Made by a program: the position numbers and the translations under genes. A stretch of 64,000 nt of DNA. Source: Euborellia annulipes. Lineage: Eukaryota; Arthropoda; Insecta; Dermaptera; Anisolabididae. The stretch covers positions 62,001 through 126,000 of the forward strand of contig JAKCPI010015902.1 of the NCBI GenBank assembly GCA_023213315.1, written 5' to 3'. Below the pieces are notes generated by a model that had not been told where the DNA came from, searched no databases, and saw only the letters and a program-made list of their open reading frames with translations. Within the stretch, counting starts at the first letter, position 1. The number at the start of each line of letters is the position of its first letter. Of this stretch, positions 1 through 12,899 are shown one piece after another.

Positions 1-575
1 TGAACATTATTTCAATTATTAAGCTCACTATACCGACGTTTCAATGGCAAAACATTTTGTTCAATGATGTCGAATCATGCTCAAGTGTGTTTTGCCATCT
101 CGGTGTACGTTGACCCATAGAAAAGCATTGAAAAAACAGTTTTGGCCACGATTACTCATAAAAGTTTAGTCCGAAAACGTTTTTGCTCAATTGGTGTGCG
201 TTCAGCCCAAGAGTTTCTATAACAAGAGCTTATTTCATTTAGAATATTCGTAGGGGCCGTTCTCATGTGTTGTATAAAAATTAAATTAAAAATAAAATCA
301 TTGAATATCAAAGCCGATTCCCCTCACAGAAAAAAATAAATAATACATAAGAGTTGAAAAAAAAAATCCTAGTCATTCATAAAAGAGCATATATGATTCA
401 TTTCAAATCCACTAAGATGCCCAAAAAAAAGGTTGATATTTGAATTTTAAATTATCTCTCTCTCTTTTTAAAATAAATTGAGCAAGACTTGACAATATTC
501 ATTTTGTATATTTTTCCTTTCATTTTTATATTAATGGAATGAGTTTGAAATAAAAAAACAGTTTCTTTAAAAAAA

Positions 576-715
576 ACTACTGGTCGCATAGCACACAACT
601 TTCTCTTACCTTCGGTATTCGAAAGTTGTGTTCTGTGCTTGTCACACCAGATTTTTTTGTGTCGAGATATATTTAGTTTCCGACAGTACATTTGAATTTG
701 AAAAATTTATAAACC
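576..715 (+). repeat. Fragment of the TCTGGTGTGAC hairpin element
   Basis: This contains the family hairpin (CACACAACTTTC pairing with GAAAGTTGTG) followed by GTCACACCAGATTTTT and the flank ATATTTAGTTTCCGACAGTA, which recur at about 13.5 kb and 42.3 kb. The outer TCTGGTGTGAC start is not recognisable, so the copy is truncated or decayed. Confidence 0.8.
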
Positions 716-1170
716 ATTTGTTTATTTATATTTTTGTTTTGGGCTGTAGTTTGCGAGTTCTACGCAATTCAATATGCAAAGTTTTTATTTTTTATATCGT
801 TTATTAATTCGAGCTTAAGAAACGCACAGAAGACAACTTTCATTTTCGGAAGGTTTCGCAATGCGATCATTCATACCAGATTTTTATGCTTTTTATCTAT
901 TTCCAGTAATCAAATCAGAGTCTGTATTATAAGAAATTCTTATGTCATATTCACCCCATTAATTTGATTTCCCTTGTTTAAAACATTTCATTTTTCCTTT
1001 TCTTTTTTTCTTGTTCCTTTATTATACGCCAGTACTTTTTTTCTTAGACTTGTAATATGGATGCCTATCGTTTAGAGAAGGCCTCCAAGGGATTTGCCTG
1101 CGATTGCATCCATCACCGAATATAATCTCCCTCGAGTGCTTTACTTTCCCCTTATAGACTTTACTACTTC

Positions 1171-1536
1171 TTATCGATTTGCTGTTTCTAAGCTATCCAC
1201 AATCGCAGTCTGGTGGTTCCTCCTCATTCCCTTTCCTTTTTTTTTTTCAATCCCCTTTATTTTCACTCTTCCACAACCAGTCAAAACACATCTCAGATCA
1301 AACATAATACAACAACCAAGAAAGTTGTGTAAAGAAGTGACATTAAAAGTTTCTCCCCCCTGGTTTTGTCCTAGACAAGTATATCTATTATTCAGCCCTT
1401 GGTTTGGGGCGGTTGTCCTGGGTGCCCCTGGGGGGTGATTCGAACCAGGTGTGGCTTCAGGGCTGTAACATCCCGCAAGCAAATTGGACAACTCATGACA
1501 AATCTGTCGACATTTGTATACTCTTGCCATGTCCAT
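1171..1536 (-). other. Unrecognised 121-codon ORF, probably not a gene
   Basis: An open frame of 121 codons in a locally less AT-rich patch. I recognise no domain, signal peptide or membrane segment. On the same strand it contains GGTTCGAATC, which resembles a tRNA B box, so a decayed tRNA-derived repeat is as likely as a coding exon. No convincing splice sites or neighbours support it. Confidence 0.15.
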
Positions 1537-2322
1537 TGGTGAATTTTCACTTTTACAAATTGAGATTTATCTCTTTCTAAATAGACAAACTAAAGTATCT
1601 TAACAATTTATATTTAAATAAAAAATTATGATTACTTTCTAAAAATAAAATATTATCATCTTGTTAATGCGTTATTAGCGTGTATATAACATTTCCCTTC
1701 ATATTTGAAATCAGATGTTTCCTCCGTGCAAATGCATTCCATTAAAGCCCCTCACTAAAATTGCCTTTATTATTATATTTTTAATCTGGTTTAATTTTTT
1801 TGCTACTTTCGAATAAAATATTTATAATAAAACTTAAATAAATATTTTTTTTTTTGGTTAGTTTAAGTTTAAAACTCACATTGACCTATTTTCTAGTTTT
1901 TACTCTAAAAGCCTCTAGACGACTCGCGTCGTTTACAATTATAGCGTTCTTGATGTCTCTCTTCAATCTCTCAAATAGAATGAAGAATAGTTGAACTAAT
2001 TATCCAGGAAAGATCCTCCTTAATCCTTAAAATAAAATAAAACTTCAAGTTTGACAACTGTTTGTAATAAAATTAAGATCAACATTGAGACATGCATTGC
2101 ATTACATGATGTACATGTAATTTATAAAACATTTATTATAAAATAAATGACCTCAAAATGTTTCTTGTTTTGAGGTGTAACTGTGAAATGAAAAATAGAA
2201 ATTATTCTATTGGCAAATTAAATTATTCATTCATTCATTGAGTAAAAGTTAATTCAAAAACATTAATATATAATCAAATTAATTAAATTGAAAAGGTTTT
2301 TTTTTTTTCGTCGTCTCCTCAA

Positions 2323-2565
2323 GGTAAAAGTTTGAATAAAACAAAAATTTTAAAATTATCGTTTTATATTTCAGAGCATTTTTTAGACATCTGGCTGACA
2401 AGTTTGCTTAAATTTTGTATTTTAATTGGCTCTGAAGACGGTAGTTGATTGTGCCGAAACAAGGGATAAATTTGCGCAGATTTGTCACCCAGATCGAAAA
2501 AAATATTTTGAAATATAAAACGATAATTTTTAAAAATGTTTATTTTATTCAAACTTTTATTTACC
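2323..2565. repeat. Fold-back element with hammerhead-like core
   Basis: The left arm (GGTAAAAGTTTGAATAAAAC at 2323 through the region near 2400) is the imperfect reverse complement of the right arm (about 2486-2565). Between the arms lies CTGAAGA, a stem-forming spacer and GAAAC (2432-2460), the hammerhead pattern repeated elsewhere in the window. A Penelope-like element remnant is the best guess. No coding sequence remains. Confidence 0.6.
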
Positions 2566-4187
2566 TCCTTGATGAGATGATCAAAGAAAAAAACTACAGC
2601 TACAAATGATTTGAGCAACACTGAACTAGACAGTTGCGAATTAAGCGACAGCCAAAAACTAAAATCATATTTTATCAACGTTTCAAGTGCCTGTCGCTCT
2701 CAACTTTAGAATAAAAAAACATGAAAACTTCAATTTGCTTTATAAATATACGAATCTAACATCTAATTCGCCCTGAAGACCGACATTCGAAACGTCGACA
2801 AGATCTGATTTTCCATTCCATCTTCATCACAACCTAGCCCAAATATTTGCGAACAAGTTGAACCAATTTCACCTAAAATCACATTTTTTTCTTGCTTATT
2901 ATTATTATCGAACATCATTTGTGGATTAAAATTCAAATTCGCTCTATCCTTCTATTTATTTTCAGTATAAAATCGAAACACAGAATAAATGCTAAATCCA
3001 AAATAGCAGATATCATCAGGTGCATTGATCTCTTGTATAAACTTGATTATATTTCGAATCATAATTTGTTATTCTTGAATTTAAATTATCTGCTTTAAAT
3101 TAGCATAATAATTATAAATAATTTTTTTTCTTTCTAAAACTCACAAAATGGTCGTTGTTGTATTTATATATTTTTTATTGTATATTCTCTACTATTTCAA
3201 TTCTGTACTGATTCTGTTTTCTTTTTTTTCATGCTGCCTTCCTTCTTCACAGAAATAAGATGTAAGTAACAACAACAACTTGATGTTGTTTTTCAAATGG
3301 CTGTGTGTTTTTTAATGCTTCTTTTTAATTAATCTATGTTTGTTATGTTTATGTATATTAACCTTTAAAAGTGTTATTGTTACTAACAATAATTTTTAAT
3401 TATTCTTTCTCAAATATTAAATTTACTAACAAAAAAATAAACAGAGAGAATATTTTATCTGCTTTTATAACCAAAAAATTGTGTTGCCGATGTCTCTTTA
3501 AGCACAAAAAGTTCAAATTTCATTTTAGGTACATCAAATTTTTATTTTTAACAAAGTAATTATATTTTTTTTTTTTTTTTTGTCAGATATTCGAAAACCT
3601 TTTTTTTTTGCGAATGAATTTTATCTTTTTTGCACAATTCTTGTGTACTATTACACCTTTGTGTTCTTTTTTACTCTACCCACACACTCTCACGACTTTG
3701 AGTGAACTGTTACGCTAATTGTAAACAAAGCAAGCTTCTATTCTATTACAAAAGGATTCATTAATGGGGTTTTTTTTTGGCAAAATCAATATGATTGGAT
3801 TTAATATAAAAAAATATAAATATATAGTTAATTTCGAGATTATTGTTTTAAATAGCTTAAGTAGCACTATCTGGAATTGAACCGAAACTCGAAGAAAATC
3901 ACAAAAACGTTGCATAGTGAGATAAAATGTCAACAAGCTGGCTAAAACCTCAAAATGAACTTAGATTTTAACAGAAATTTGTATATAGGAGCTTTTGAGG
4001 TCTGAAAAATTGGGGGAACCAATATATATAGCCATATAATATTATTGTACAAAATATTGTGGAATATATTGACGTAAATATCGATCGTTTAGGGGCCGCT
4101 TTACATTTTTTTTTCTTTTCCAATTCAGTCTTCGCGTTAACGTTTTTTAATTTTTTAAATTTTGTACTTCCGATAATTGGTATTCCT

Positions 4188-4252
4188 GATAATTCGAACC
4201 AAACCGTCGGTCCCGTGGCCATACGAATTATCGGTATGCTACTGTAATACAA
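4188..4252 (-). repeat. Possible pogo/Tigger-like transposon end
   Basis: On the minus strand the sequence starts TACAGTAGCATACCGATAAT, followed by AT-rich sequence and a second CGATAATT-like motif. This resembles the CAGTAG...ATTATCCG ends of pogo-like elements. No matching opposite end was found, so only one terminus may be present. Confidence 0.3.
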
Positions 4253-6456
4253 TAATTTTGACTTCAGATTTGTAATCAGAGAGTAACCTTTATATATTGT
4301 CTAAATCTAAATTCATTATTTGATTTTGGCCATCTTTTTAGCTTCTTCTCATACTGTGCGTCAACTACACTTTTAACAAACCTTCTTCAGCTATATGCTT
4401 ATAACCCCATAAAATATAAATTTCAGTAAATCTTATTTATAACAGATTAATGTGTTATGTTTACAATTTTTCTTGCTTTTATCTTTTTACCGGTAGCTAT
4501 CTCATTGTGGATTTTGTTTACAGTTGCATTCGTTGATAAAATAAATCTAAGAAATATTCTTTAGGGGTTTATGAAAGGGATGAATAAGTTTTTGTTAGCA
4601 TCCATGCTCTCCTAGCAACTAAATATCTTTGACCTGAACTTCTCTTATGAACAATTCAGGTCATGCCCCCCACCCCTATTTCTCATCAACTCTGGAATGA
4701 GATCGTAAAATTTATTTTCAAAGGAGAGGTCATTGTAACATGTTGGAGATATTTTATCTATTTTTATGGTTATGTTTCATTGATCTTCTTCTCTCTGGAT
4801 GAGCGCTTCTCAGATGAACTTTGAAAAATATTTTTTTTAATATTTAAATTAAATAAAATAATTATTAGCAGTATAAACCGAACAAATATCAAATACTTTT
4901 TGTTAGGCCAATTTTACTTCCTAAATTATCACCAATTATTTAAAATGACTCATTGTTTTTAATGGTCCAAAATTAATCCCAATATCAAAAACGTCCTAAA
5001 GCAGGGTACTCGAGAGCTGGTCCTTGATGTAGCAGCTTATCAGGGCTGAGAAAAATATGTATCCAATTATTCGTTCAATTTAGTTTATTAAAAAAAAATA
5101 AATTTAGAAGGCATGTTGTTTGTTATGTTTGTCTTATTCAAAAATGCTGTCTTTTCGATGCATACAAATTCTAGCTTTAATTTTGATCATTAGAAAAGAT
5201 AAATTTTTATACTAAACAATTTCAAATAGAATGAAATAATTTTTCAATTTCTCTAGGGCCTAAAAAAATAGTAGAAATTATTTAGTTAAATTTAAATTTT
5301 GTTCCCTTAAATTCCGTTTTTCAGTTTCATTTTTTATGTATCTATCCAACTTTAAATAAAAAAATATAGCGATATAAACCTGTCTAAACTACATCTAAGG
5401 GATTTTCTTCTTAGTTTTATTTTCTGTTTAGATAAGATTAAAAACATGTTTGTAAACTTGACCCGAGAAAGTTTAGCCAGCCACCAAAAAAAAAAAAAAA
5501 CTCTATTAAATTTCTCTTGAGATTTCATTGCGGTATTGATAATATTTTTTTTTCTCATATGCTAAGATTAAACCCCAAGTCTTGTCTTTTGGTGGTTAAT
5601 TCGATGAAATCCCCGATAGACCAGCAAGACGGCCCTTCGTCACCTCCCTCCCATTTGTCCTTTAGGGATCGATATGCATTATAAACCCCCATAATAGAAA
5701 GGGATGTATTACGTGCCTATTGAACTCAAGAGGGGACGCGGGATTCAAAGCGAAAACCCTCTTCAGTGACCACCTCTAAACCGCTTTTATTTGATTTCTA
5801 CTTCCAAGAATTCGACCAAATGCATTAAGAATTAACTAAGGTTAAATCAGCCATTTTATATTTTTTTTTCAACGACCTTTAAATACAAGTTTTTGATTGG
5901 CTTATTTAAATGACCAATAAACTTTAGGCTTATTTATTGTTTTATGATTTAGGAGTGTCAGTATGTTTTATTTTTTTTTTTATTTGCCTTTTCTTAGATA
6001 AAAAATTCAAACCACACCTGAAATCATAAACTGCTAAATAAATTTTACGTTTATTACACCTTCACCAACCAAAAACTTGTATTCAAGGAGCAAAGAAAAA
6101 ATTAAAATGGCGAATTCCTTTTCTTAAATTTAAACTCTCGACCGTAGGATCTAGTTGAAACATTGCATTAAAATATATTTTGAATAATACACTAGGTGAT
6201 ATGTTTCAAGTTTTTGTTTGTGAAATAAGTGTACCTATATTAAATATTAATTATCATTAATATAATTTTTATTACCATCTAAAAAGGTAGAACATATATT
6301 AAAATAACAAAAAATAGCAACCTCTAACTAAATTTAATTTATTAACTTTCAACTAACTGCCGGTTTCTTCATTCATTGTCATGTAACAAAGTCATTTCGG
6401 CTGCTGAGCCATTTGACTATATAAAATTTTATATTTTATTTTTATTACAACGTATT

Positions 6457-7151
6457 CAGGTCTATTCTCTAAAAACAGACGTTTTTTTTTTCTTATTCAC
6501 ACTCACATTCACACACTCATACATACAGTCTTTTCTGCAACTTAGGCCATTTAAGACTTTAAACGATACTCGTATTTATATAATATATATTTATTTGGGG
6601 TCCAGGCATTCTTATTTAAGCCATTTGGTATCCAAGTGGCTTAAATAAAATCATCGAACTGCCTGGGTTCCGAACCCGCGACGTTTGGTATACGAGGTTA
6701 GCACGCTAACCTCTACACCAAGCCCCGAGGGCTAAAACAGACGTTAGGATTCAAAATAAACAAATGGGTGTTAAAAAGTAATGTAAAAACAATCAGCGTT
6801 AAAAAATGCTATTTAAAATCGCTTCCTTGCCTCAAATAGCTATTCTGTAAATAAAAACTTTAAAGCCAAAGCGTTAACATTTAGTAAAAAGTGTTAAAAA
6901 TTAATGCCATGTCTAGAGGGTGCTTTTAATATTTTAACGTCGTGTTTAAAATAAAAATGGCGTCCTTAACTTAAGTTAAAAAGTAAGGTTATGATTTTGA
7001 TAGCTTTGAAATAAAAGCAACATGTTAACGTCGCTATTAAAATTTTGTTTAGAGAATAGCATTTTTTTAACGCTGATTGTTTTTACATTATTTTTTTAAC
7101 ACCCATTTGTTTATTTTATATTTTAACGTTTGTTTTTAGAGAATAGACCTG
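6457..7151. repeat. Fold-back element interrupted by a SINE
   Basis: The left end CAGGTCTATTCTCTAAAAAC and right end GTTTTTAGAGAATAGACCTG are reverse complements. A longer inner arm (about 6740-6830) pairs with about 7050-7130 (AACAAATGGGTGTT against AACACCCATTTGTT). The left arm is split by a SINE at 6484-6733. No target-site duplication was found at the outer ends. Confidence 0.8.
6484..6733 (-). repeat. tRNA-derived SINE, copy 1
   Basis: Read on the minus strand, it starts at a tRNA-like head: A-box-like TGGTGTAGAGGTTAGCGTG and B-box GGGTTCGGAACCC. A non-tRNA body follows with GGCAGTTCGATGATTTTATT, a GTGTGAGTGTGAAT tract and a poly-A tail. Direct repeats AAAACAGACGTT flank it at 6472-6483 and 6734-6745, a 12-bp target-site duplication. 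It lies inside the left arm of an older fold-back element. Confidence 0.92.
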
Positions 7152-10100
7152 ATCGATGGCTTCCGCTTTAACGTCTTGTTTAGGGGCACCTATCCCGTTT
7201 TCACCACCGCTTGGCGTTACTTAGCAACATTGATCCTGGTGGCTGTTGTTCGGTATCATGAATGAAGAAATTAATTAATTTAAGAAGTTTGAAATTAGTA
7301 CGATTCGTGATATTTAGTAAACAAAGATGATATGACATTAAATAAAAAACACACTGTTTTATTATCGTGGATTTTTAATAGCAATCGCATTTTTGCCATC
7401 TTCAGGCTGCAGGCGTATTTTTTTTATTTAATCGTCATATCAACATCTTTTGAATAATCTTTCAGATTCATCAAGTATATGAAATCTAAATTAATTTGAT
7501 TAGTTTTTATTCATTTCTAATTTCTTTAAAAGGTTTTGTGTTTTTTTTCTCCTTTTCTTAATGGCTTAATAAAATTTTTTACTTCTCTATCATTTTGATG
7601 AAATATTTAAAGGCTTTATATTTTATTAAAGGGGCTGTTTTCCAGAACCTCATTAAATCAAATCTTAGCCCATGGGCTACGTAATTTCCTCCAACTCGAG
7701 GTTGCTTATCCTCACACAATATTTGATGATAAATATTTATTTATAACAAAATGTATCATCAATAACTTGTTTACATTTAATTAAGGACTAATCTAACTTT
7801 TTGCTTTGTACCCTTCTGGGATTTTTCTTTTCCTCCTAAAAACATTATTGATCCCTCTTAAATCAATGAACAAATATTCAAGTTGTTGTTGATAATATAT
7901 TAAGCATCCTTGAGCCAAAACAAGAATAGAACTGCGTTTAATAAATTTTTTATTCCTATCCAAGTTTAGTATTTTTTTCTTTTACTTTTTTGCCTATTAG
8001 TTTTTTTGTACTTGTGGATCTGTTTTATTCTTGGAACGTGTTCTTCTCAAGTCCATAGCCTCTTCTCGCCTCCACTTGCCATTATACTCTCCATTTTTCG
8101 TTCAATCGTGTAGAATCCTTTTCAAAGTCTCCCCCGAACGAAAGAAAGCACTCTCTTTAAATATGCATGAATCGTCAGAGGAGGTTCGCAAACATTTAAA
8201 TACCTTCTTATTCAAGACCCGTTAATATTTACGCCATGGGTATTAGCATCACTAATCCTAAAGAGTTATGCTCTGCATAGCTTTTGATTAATCTTTGATT
8301 TAAAAAAAAAAATGAAAACTTAAATTTTACAAAACGATTTTATTCATAATAAATCTATCTACCTAAACAAATTCTTGTACTAAATAACTTAAAGATTGAG
8401 ATTCTCACAGATGTAACAACCTTTGTAATCTTAACTGAATTGTACCTGAAGAAGGCCACAAAATGAGTGGCCGAATTTTTACAAATAAACCAGAGTTAAA
8501 CCGAAATTCTTTTACTAATCAGTGAGGGAAAATATAAAAAAGGAATAATAAATTTGATCCATTTGCTCGCCAAAGCTAGCAAGGGGGTCCAGGGGCCAGT
8601 TCCCTGGCAAGCGGGAAAGCCCGCCGAAGGACCGGAGGTTTCTTTAAGATTGAACATGCATTTCAGAATTTCATTATATAGCCATGATTAAAGAAAGAAC
8701 TGGAGATATATTCATGTCCGTTTTCATAAAATATTACTAACATGACAAAATCAGAGCAAATGATTTATTAGGAAATTGAAATCAAGCTGATTGAAATTCC
8801 CGAATTCCCCTCCCCCGCCCCTTCCCAAAGGAAATATTTTGGGAGACAAATTCATTTCTGGCATTAATTGTGTTCAATTTGTGGTCGAAATTGTAAACCG
8901 CAATATACGGTAGACTATATATCGACTAGCTTGGCTCCATTTGATATACAATTTGCTTATGAATATGCAATCTCCTAAATAAGCACACGAGCTGCAACTG
9001 GTTAGGAGTAGTTACTACCATTCAATAGAGTTTAAATTATTTGAATAATGAGTTATTTCAAATTTAAATTTATTTATTTCAAGAAAACTATATATAGACT
9101 ACTAGTCTAGACTAGAAGAAATTTAAGTTTGACGTAATATTCTCAATTATATATAGGCGTTCTTTGGAAGTGTTTTAAAGCTATCAAACACTACTCTAGG
9201 GATTTTAAGTGCATATTTCAGCCTTTTTAAGTGTATATCGATCCGAACCTTATAATTAATGGATTTATCTATGAAAGTAGTCTAGTACAAGTTTTGTGAA
9301 CTTGAAATAGGGTAGCGAAAGAGAATTTTTTGCTGAGGTCTTCTCCTTAGGGAATTTTGAGCCAATATCATTTTAGATAATTTTGGTTTCGACTAAGCTC
9401 TCTTTTTATTTCCTTTTTTTAAGTTCCAAGTTTTTATACTCTTTTAAATAAATGATTAGATGGATATAGATCTATATTTTACATTTCTTTATCAAATTTT
9501 CAAACTTGAATATATTAAATATTTTAGATAAGGCTTTAATATTGAGGAAAGTCACTACTGAAGATGCACTGGGGAAGTTTAATTACTAAATGTTTCTTGC
9601 TTTCAAGATGTATTGTTTAGAATGTATTAAGGCGGCTATACACATAACTGCAAACTTAAGAAGCATGCATTTGCAATATTTTTGTACCAGAATGCACAAA
9701 TTCCCTTCGGCACCACACGGCACAAGCATGTTAGTGCAAGAAAAAGCTTATGCCGAAAATTAACCTAAAAATGTCAAACTTGGAAGGTTATTTATTCGAA
9801 GATAACCAGAAATACTCACTTGCTTTAAACAGAAACACAATATATGTTAATATTTAAATTGAAATTTTAAATGAATTACCGCAATATATATTATTAAAAA
9901 AAATATTAAATATCAAGGCGTCTATAAAATGGAGAAGAGTTTTGCTTGAGCAAATATGCTTGCGCATAAACTTCTACAGACGCTACAGTTTGCTTGTGTA
10001 ACACATGTCTACACACGTAGACGCCTTTAGATGTCAATCAATTTTATTCTTATTTATAAAGTATAGAATAATATTTATGATTTTTTTTGTTTTGTTTTTT

Positions 10101-10440
10101 AGGTTGGCATCCCACCAATCACCCCGAGCAAGACAAGACACGATTAGACCACAGACGTATTTTTTGTTTATTTATTTTCACTTGTCTTAACTAACGTGTG
10201 AAGTTCCTTAATTATAAAGGTGTCTAGTCGTGTTTTGTCTTCACTAAACAAACGCTTCTTTAAATCTTAGTTAACGCTTTTTTTGTTATAGTTTAGTTTT
10301 TATTTTACTTATTTCATTGTCAGCTATGAAATATTTCCATATTCTAAATTAATAAATAATGTGTATATGGCCTCAGATGCCGAAGACTTTAAAATAAATA
10401 AATAATTGTTTAAACATCTAGCAACATATGCATAATAACT
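7152..10440. other. Non-coding stretch, mostly unidentified
   Basis: AT-rich sequence without a recognisable exon. It contains a degraded hammerhead-like core (8446-8484; GAAT in place of GAAA) and a GC-rich patch at 8575-8640. An interval at about 9917-10030 has the inverted ends AAGGCGTCTA and TAGACGCCTT and could be a small DNA element. A short ORF at 8031-8225 ends in residues that faintly recall a LINE C-terminus, but this is too weak to call. Confidence 0.4.
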
Positions 10441-10589
10441 CCTACAGGAACAGCATGGGCGTAACTAGGGGGGGGAGGGTGCCGGGGAGGGGGCCTGGCC
10501 CCCCTCCAGATGGTGGTCTTCAAACAATTTTGAAAGCAAAATGAGAACAGCATCAAAAAAATAATTGATTTTTGAATTTTAAGAGAAAG

Positions 10590-11054
10590 TAAAAATTAAT
10601 ATGTCAAAATAAATTTGGAAAATCGATTTCTAATGATTTCCAGAACGTTTTGAGACTGAAATTTCATTGTTTTTGCTTGAATATTTTATATATTAAGTTA
10701 TTCAATCAATATCAAGGCCTAAATGTGTTTAATTAATTAAAAAAACAATAAATTAGGATAATAAGAAAATAAAAGAGGCAGTTAAAATTTGAAGATGTAA
10801 AAGGCAATTAATAAACCCCCATTTTATGTGGTCGTAGTTAAATAAAAAAATATCTATAGCTATATAATTGATTGAAAAGACCAGTTTTGCATTTTTCCAC
10901 AAATCCAACGAAAAATAAGAGAGATATAGCAACTTTTTGAAAAGCGAATGTGCGCGTGAAGAAAAGCCTAGACAAGAGTGAAGCGAGGCTCCCTAGCTGC
11001 ACTCTGGGCGCCGATCGAATTAGAAAAAAACAAATTGATGCTCTCCCATCATGT
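10590..11054 (+). repeat. Repeat family F, copy F1 (left part)
   Basis: This matches the second half of the F2 copy at 11461-12688 in the same orientation, for example AACAATAAATTA, GACCAGTTTTGCATTTT and GGGCGCCGATCGAATT. It stops at CATCATGT (11047-11054), and the F sequence resumes at 19978 with GAAATAATTGCCAAATTGAT. The 8.9 kb between therefore interrupts this copy. The class of family F is not known. Confidence 0.8.
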
Positions 11055-11460
11055 CAGTGGCGTAGCGAGAGGGGGGCAAGGGGGGTCATCATGCCCCGGG
11101 CGCTACTCACAAAGGGGCGCCAAACAAATTCGCAAAACAAAAAATAATTTTAATGTCCGGGAAAAAAATTAAAAAAATATTCCGCGTGACGGAAAAATTT
11201 GGTTCCGCAAAAAAAAATAAAATTTTTCTTCCGCAGTAAGGGGGAAAAATTCCGCAAAACTTAGCCTCCCTAAAAAAAAAGTAAAATGATTTTAACAGCT
11301 GGGCAAAAAATTTTCCGCAGGCAAGAAAATTTTTGAGTTCGGGCCCTCCCAAAAAAATTTCTATATACGCCCCTGTATAATGTTATGGTTTTCGAATGCG
11401 GGGGGGGGGCGCTAAAAAGATATTGTGCCCCGGGCGCGAGTTAAGCTCACTACGCCACTG
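11055..11460. mobile_element. hAT-type non-autonomous element A
   Basis: A 406-bp interval with terminal inverted repeats CAGTGGCGTAGCGAG and CTCACTACGCCACTG. It has G-runs near both ends and no coding capacity. Its own flanks do not match (CATCATGT left, ATTAAGAA right). The left flank instead matches the right flank of element B near 19.97 kb. Confidence 0.8.
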
Positions 11461-12688
11461 ATTAAGAATCTATTTTGTTATTTTTGTATCTCAATTATTT
11501 TTAGAGTTATACTCAAAAAACGATACAAAATTTGAGAAGGCTTAATATCATTAAACATAAAAGGTAGAAGATATTTAAGATATCGTATAAATTTTGTATT
11601 TAATGCAGATAACGAATCAATAAACACCAATTTTATATCTTTTTTAGTTTTTAGCAAATTTACGAAAATTCAAGCAAACATAGATGTCACATCTCTCTTA
11701 TTAAATAGAGCAAACTAGTAATTGACATAAATATGTAAGATTCAGGATTTAGTGCTGATTCTAATGCACTATTCACTATTTCGATATATTGAATAGTTTT
11801 TTTATTATTTTGAAAAGAAAAATTCATCTGTCAAAATTAATTAAAATCGAGATTTTTTATTATTTTTAGGACATTCCTTGGCCGAAATTGGATTGTTTTA
11901 GTTAGAATATTTTATATTTTAATTTATTCAATCGATATCAAGCCCTAAATGTGTTTATTTAATTAAAAAACAATAAATTAAAAAATATTGGCGGGAGTTG
12001 ACGTTAGAAGTCGTGAGTGTCATCAACAAACCCTCATTTTATGTGGGCGTAGCTAAATAGAAAAATTCCTATGGCTTTATAATTGATTCAAGAGACCAGT
12101 TTTGCATTTTGCCTCAAATCCGTGAATAAATAAGAGAGATTTAGCGATTTTTTGAAAAGCGATCTCGCTCGAGACGAAAGGCTTAGACAAGAGTTACGCG
12201 AGTCTCCCTGGCTGGTCTCTGGGCGCCGATCGAATTGGAAAAAAAAATTTGATGCTTTTCCCATTAGTTGAAATAATTGTCAAATTGATTGATTTCATCT
12301 GTTTATACTCAAATTTTATAAAATTTTATACTAAAATCTTATAATGTTGCTAAATTAAGGGATCTTAGAAATTTTTTTATACATGTTGTGGGTTGTGTAT
12401 CAACAACGAGTTGGTAAAATAAAATTAAAAAGCCTCAAAAATTGAAAGCTGAATTGATAAAAACCAGGATTAGAATAGTGTCACAAGAGGACATAAAATT
12501 TCATTCAATTCTGATATGAATTGAATTTTTTTTTTTTTTAGAGTGAGTCCTTTGAGAAAAACTGGACGCTAAGCACAATCGTTGAGCGGGTCTAAACCTT
12601 TAGAGCGCTAATTTAACGAAACCATTGGAGCTATAAGGCTAGAAATTTTATATACACGTAGGCAAACATTCAGAGATCAATGATCCTT
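11461..12688. repeat. Repeat family F, copy F2
   Basis: About 1.2 kb that recurs as an inverted copy at 16457-18020, very similar over nearly the whole length by eye. It starts ATTAAGAATC directly after element A. It encodes no long ORF. An intact site between ACATG and TTTCTAAG at about 12363-12390 is the empty-site counterpart of the 335-bp insertion at 16769-17103. Confidence 0.85.
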
Positions 12689-12899
12689 GTGACTTGAATA
12701 TCTCCACTGTCTTTTTTTTTTTTTTTTTTACTCCACTGTTTTAAGAGGTATAATTATGATGAATATACGGAAAGAATGGTTCATCAGCTAAAGATTTCAC
12801 CATTTATTTTTTTCCTATCATTCTATTTTACCGCGCTGCGGTAAATTATAATTTGAAAGTTTAAAACCCTTTAGATTCCAAATTCATAAATCAATTATT

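Larger units (their letters stand above)
1..6456. other. Non-coding stretch upstream of the first CadN exon
   Basis: I see no cadherin exon on either strand and only short ORFs without recognisable domains. The stretch is AT-rich and holds a hairpin-element fragment (about 576-715), a fold-back element (2323-2565), a second hammerhead-like core (2773-2796) and a pogo-like end (about 4188-4252). A more GC-rich patch at 5570-5790 is not identified. It is either upstream CadN intron or intergenic DNA. Confidence 0.6.

Noticed and set aside
6620..6730. A tRNA gene on the minus strand (and at 13.86, 32.3 and 63.2 kb)
   Set aside because: The tRNA-like part continues into a conserved non-tRNA body and poly-A tail with flanking duplications, so these are SINEs.
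8031..8225. A 64-codon ORF whose end (EEVRKHLNTFLFKTR) recalls LINE reverse-transcriptase C-termini
   Set aside because: The likeness is only a few residues, with no tail, no duplication and no upstream RT motifs.
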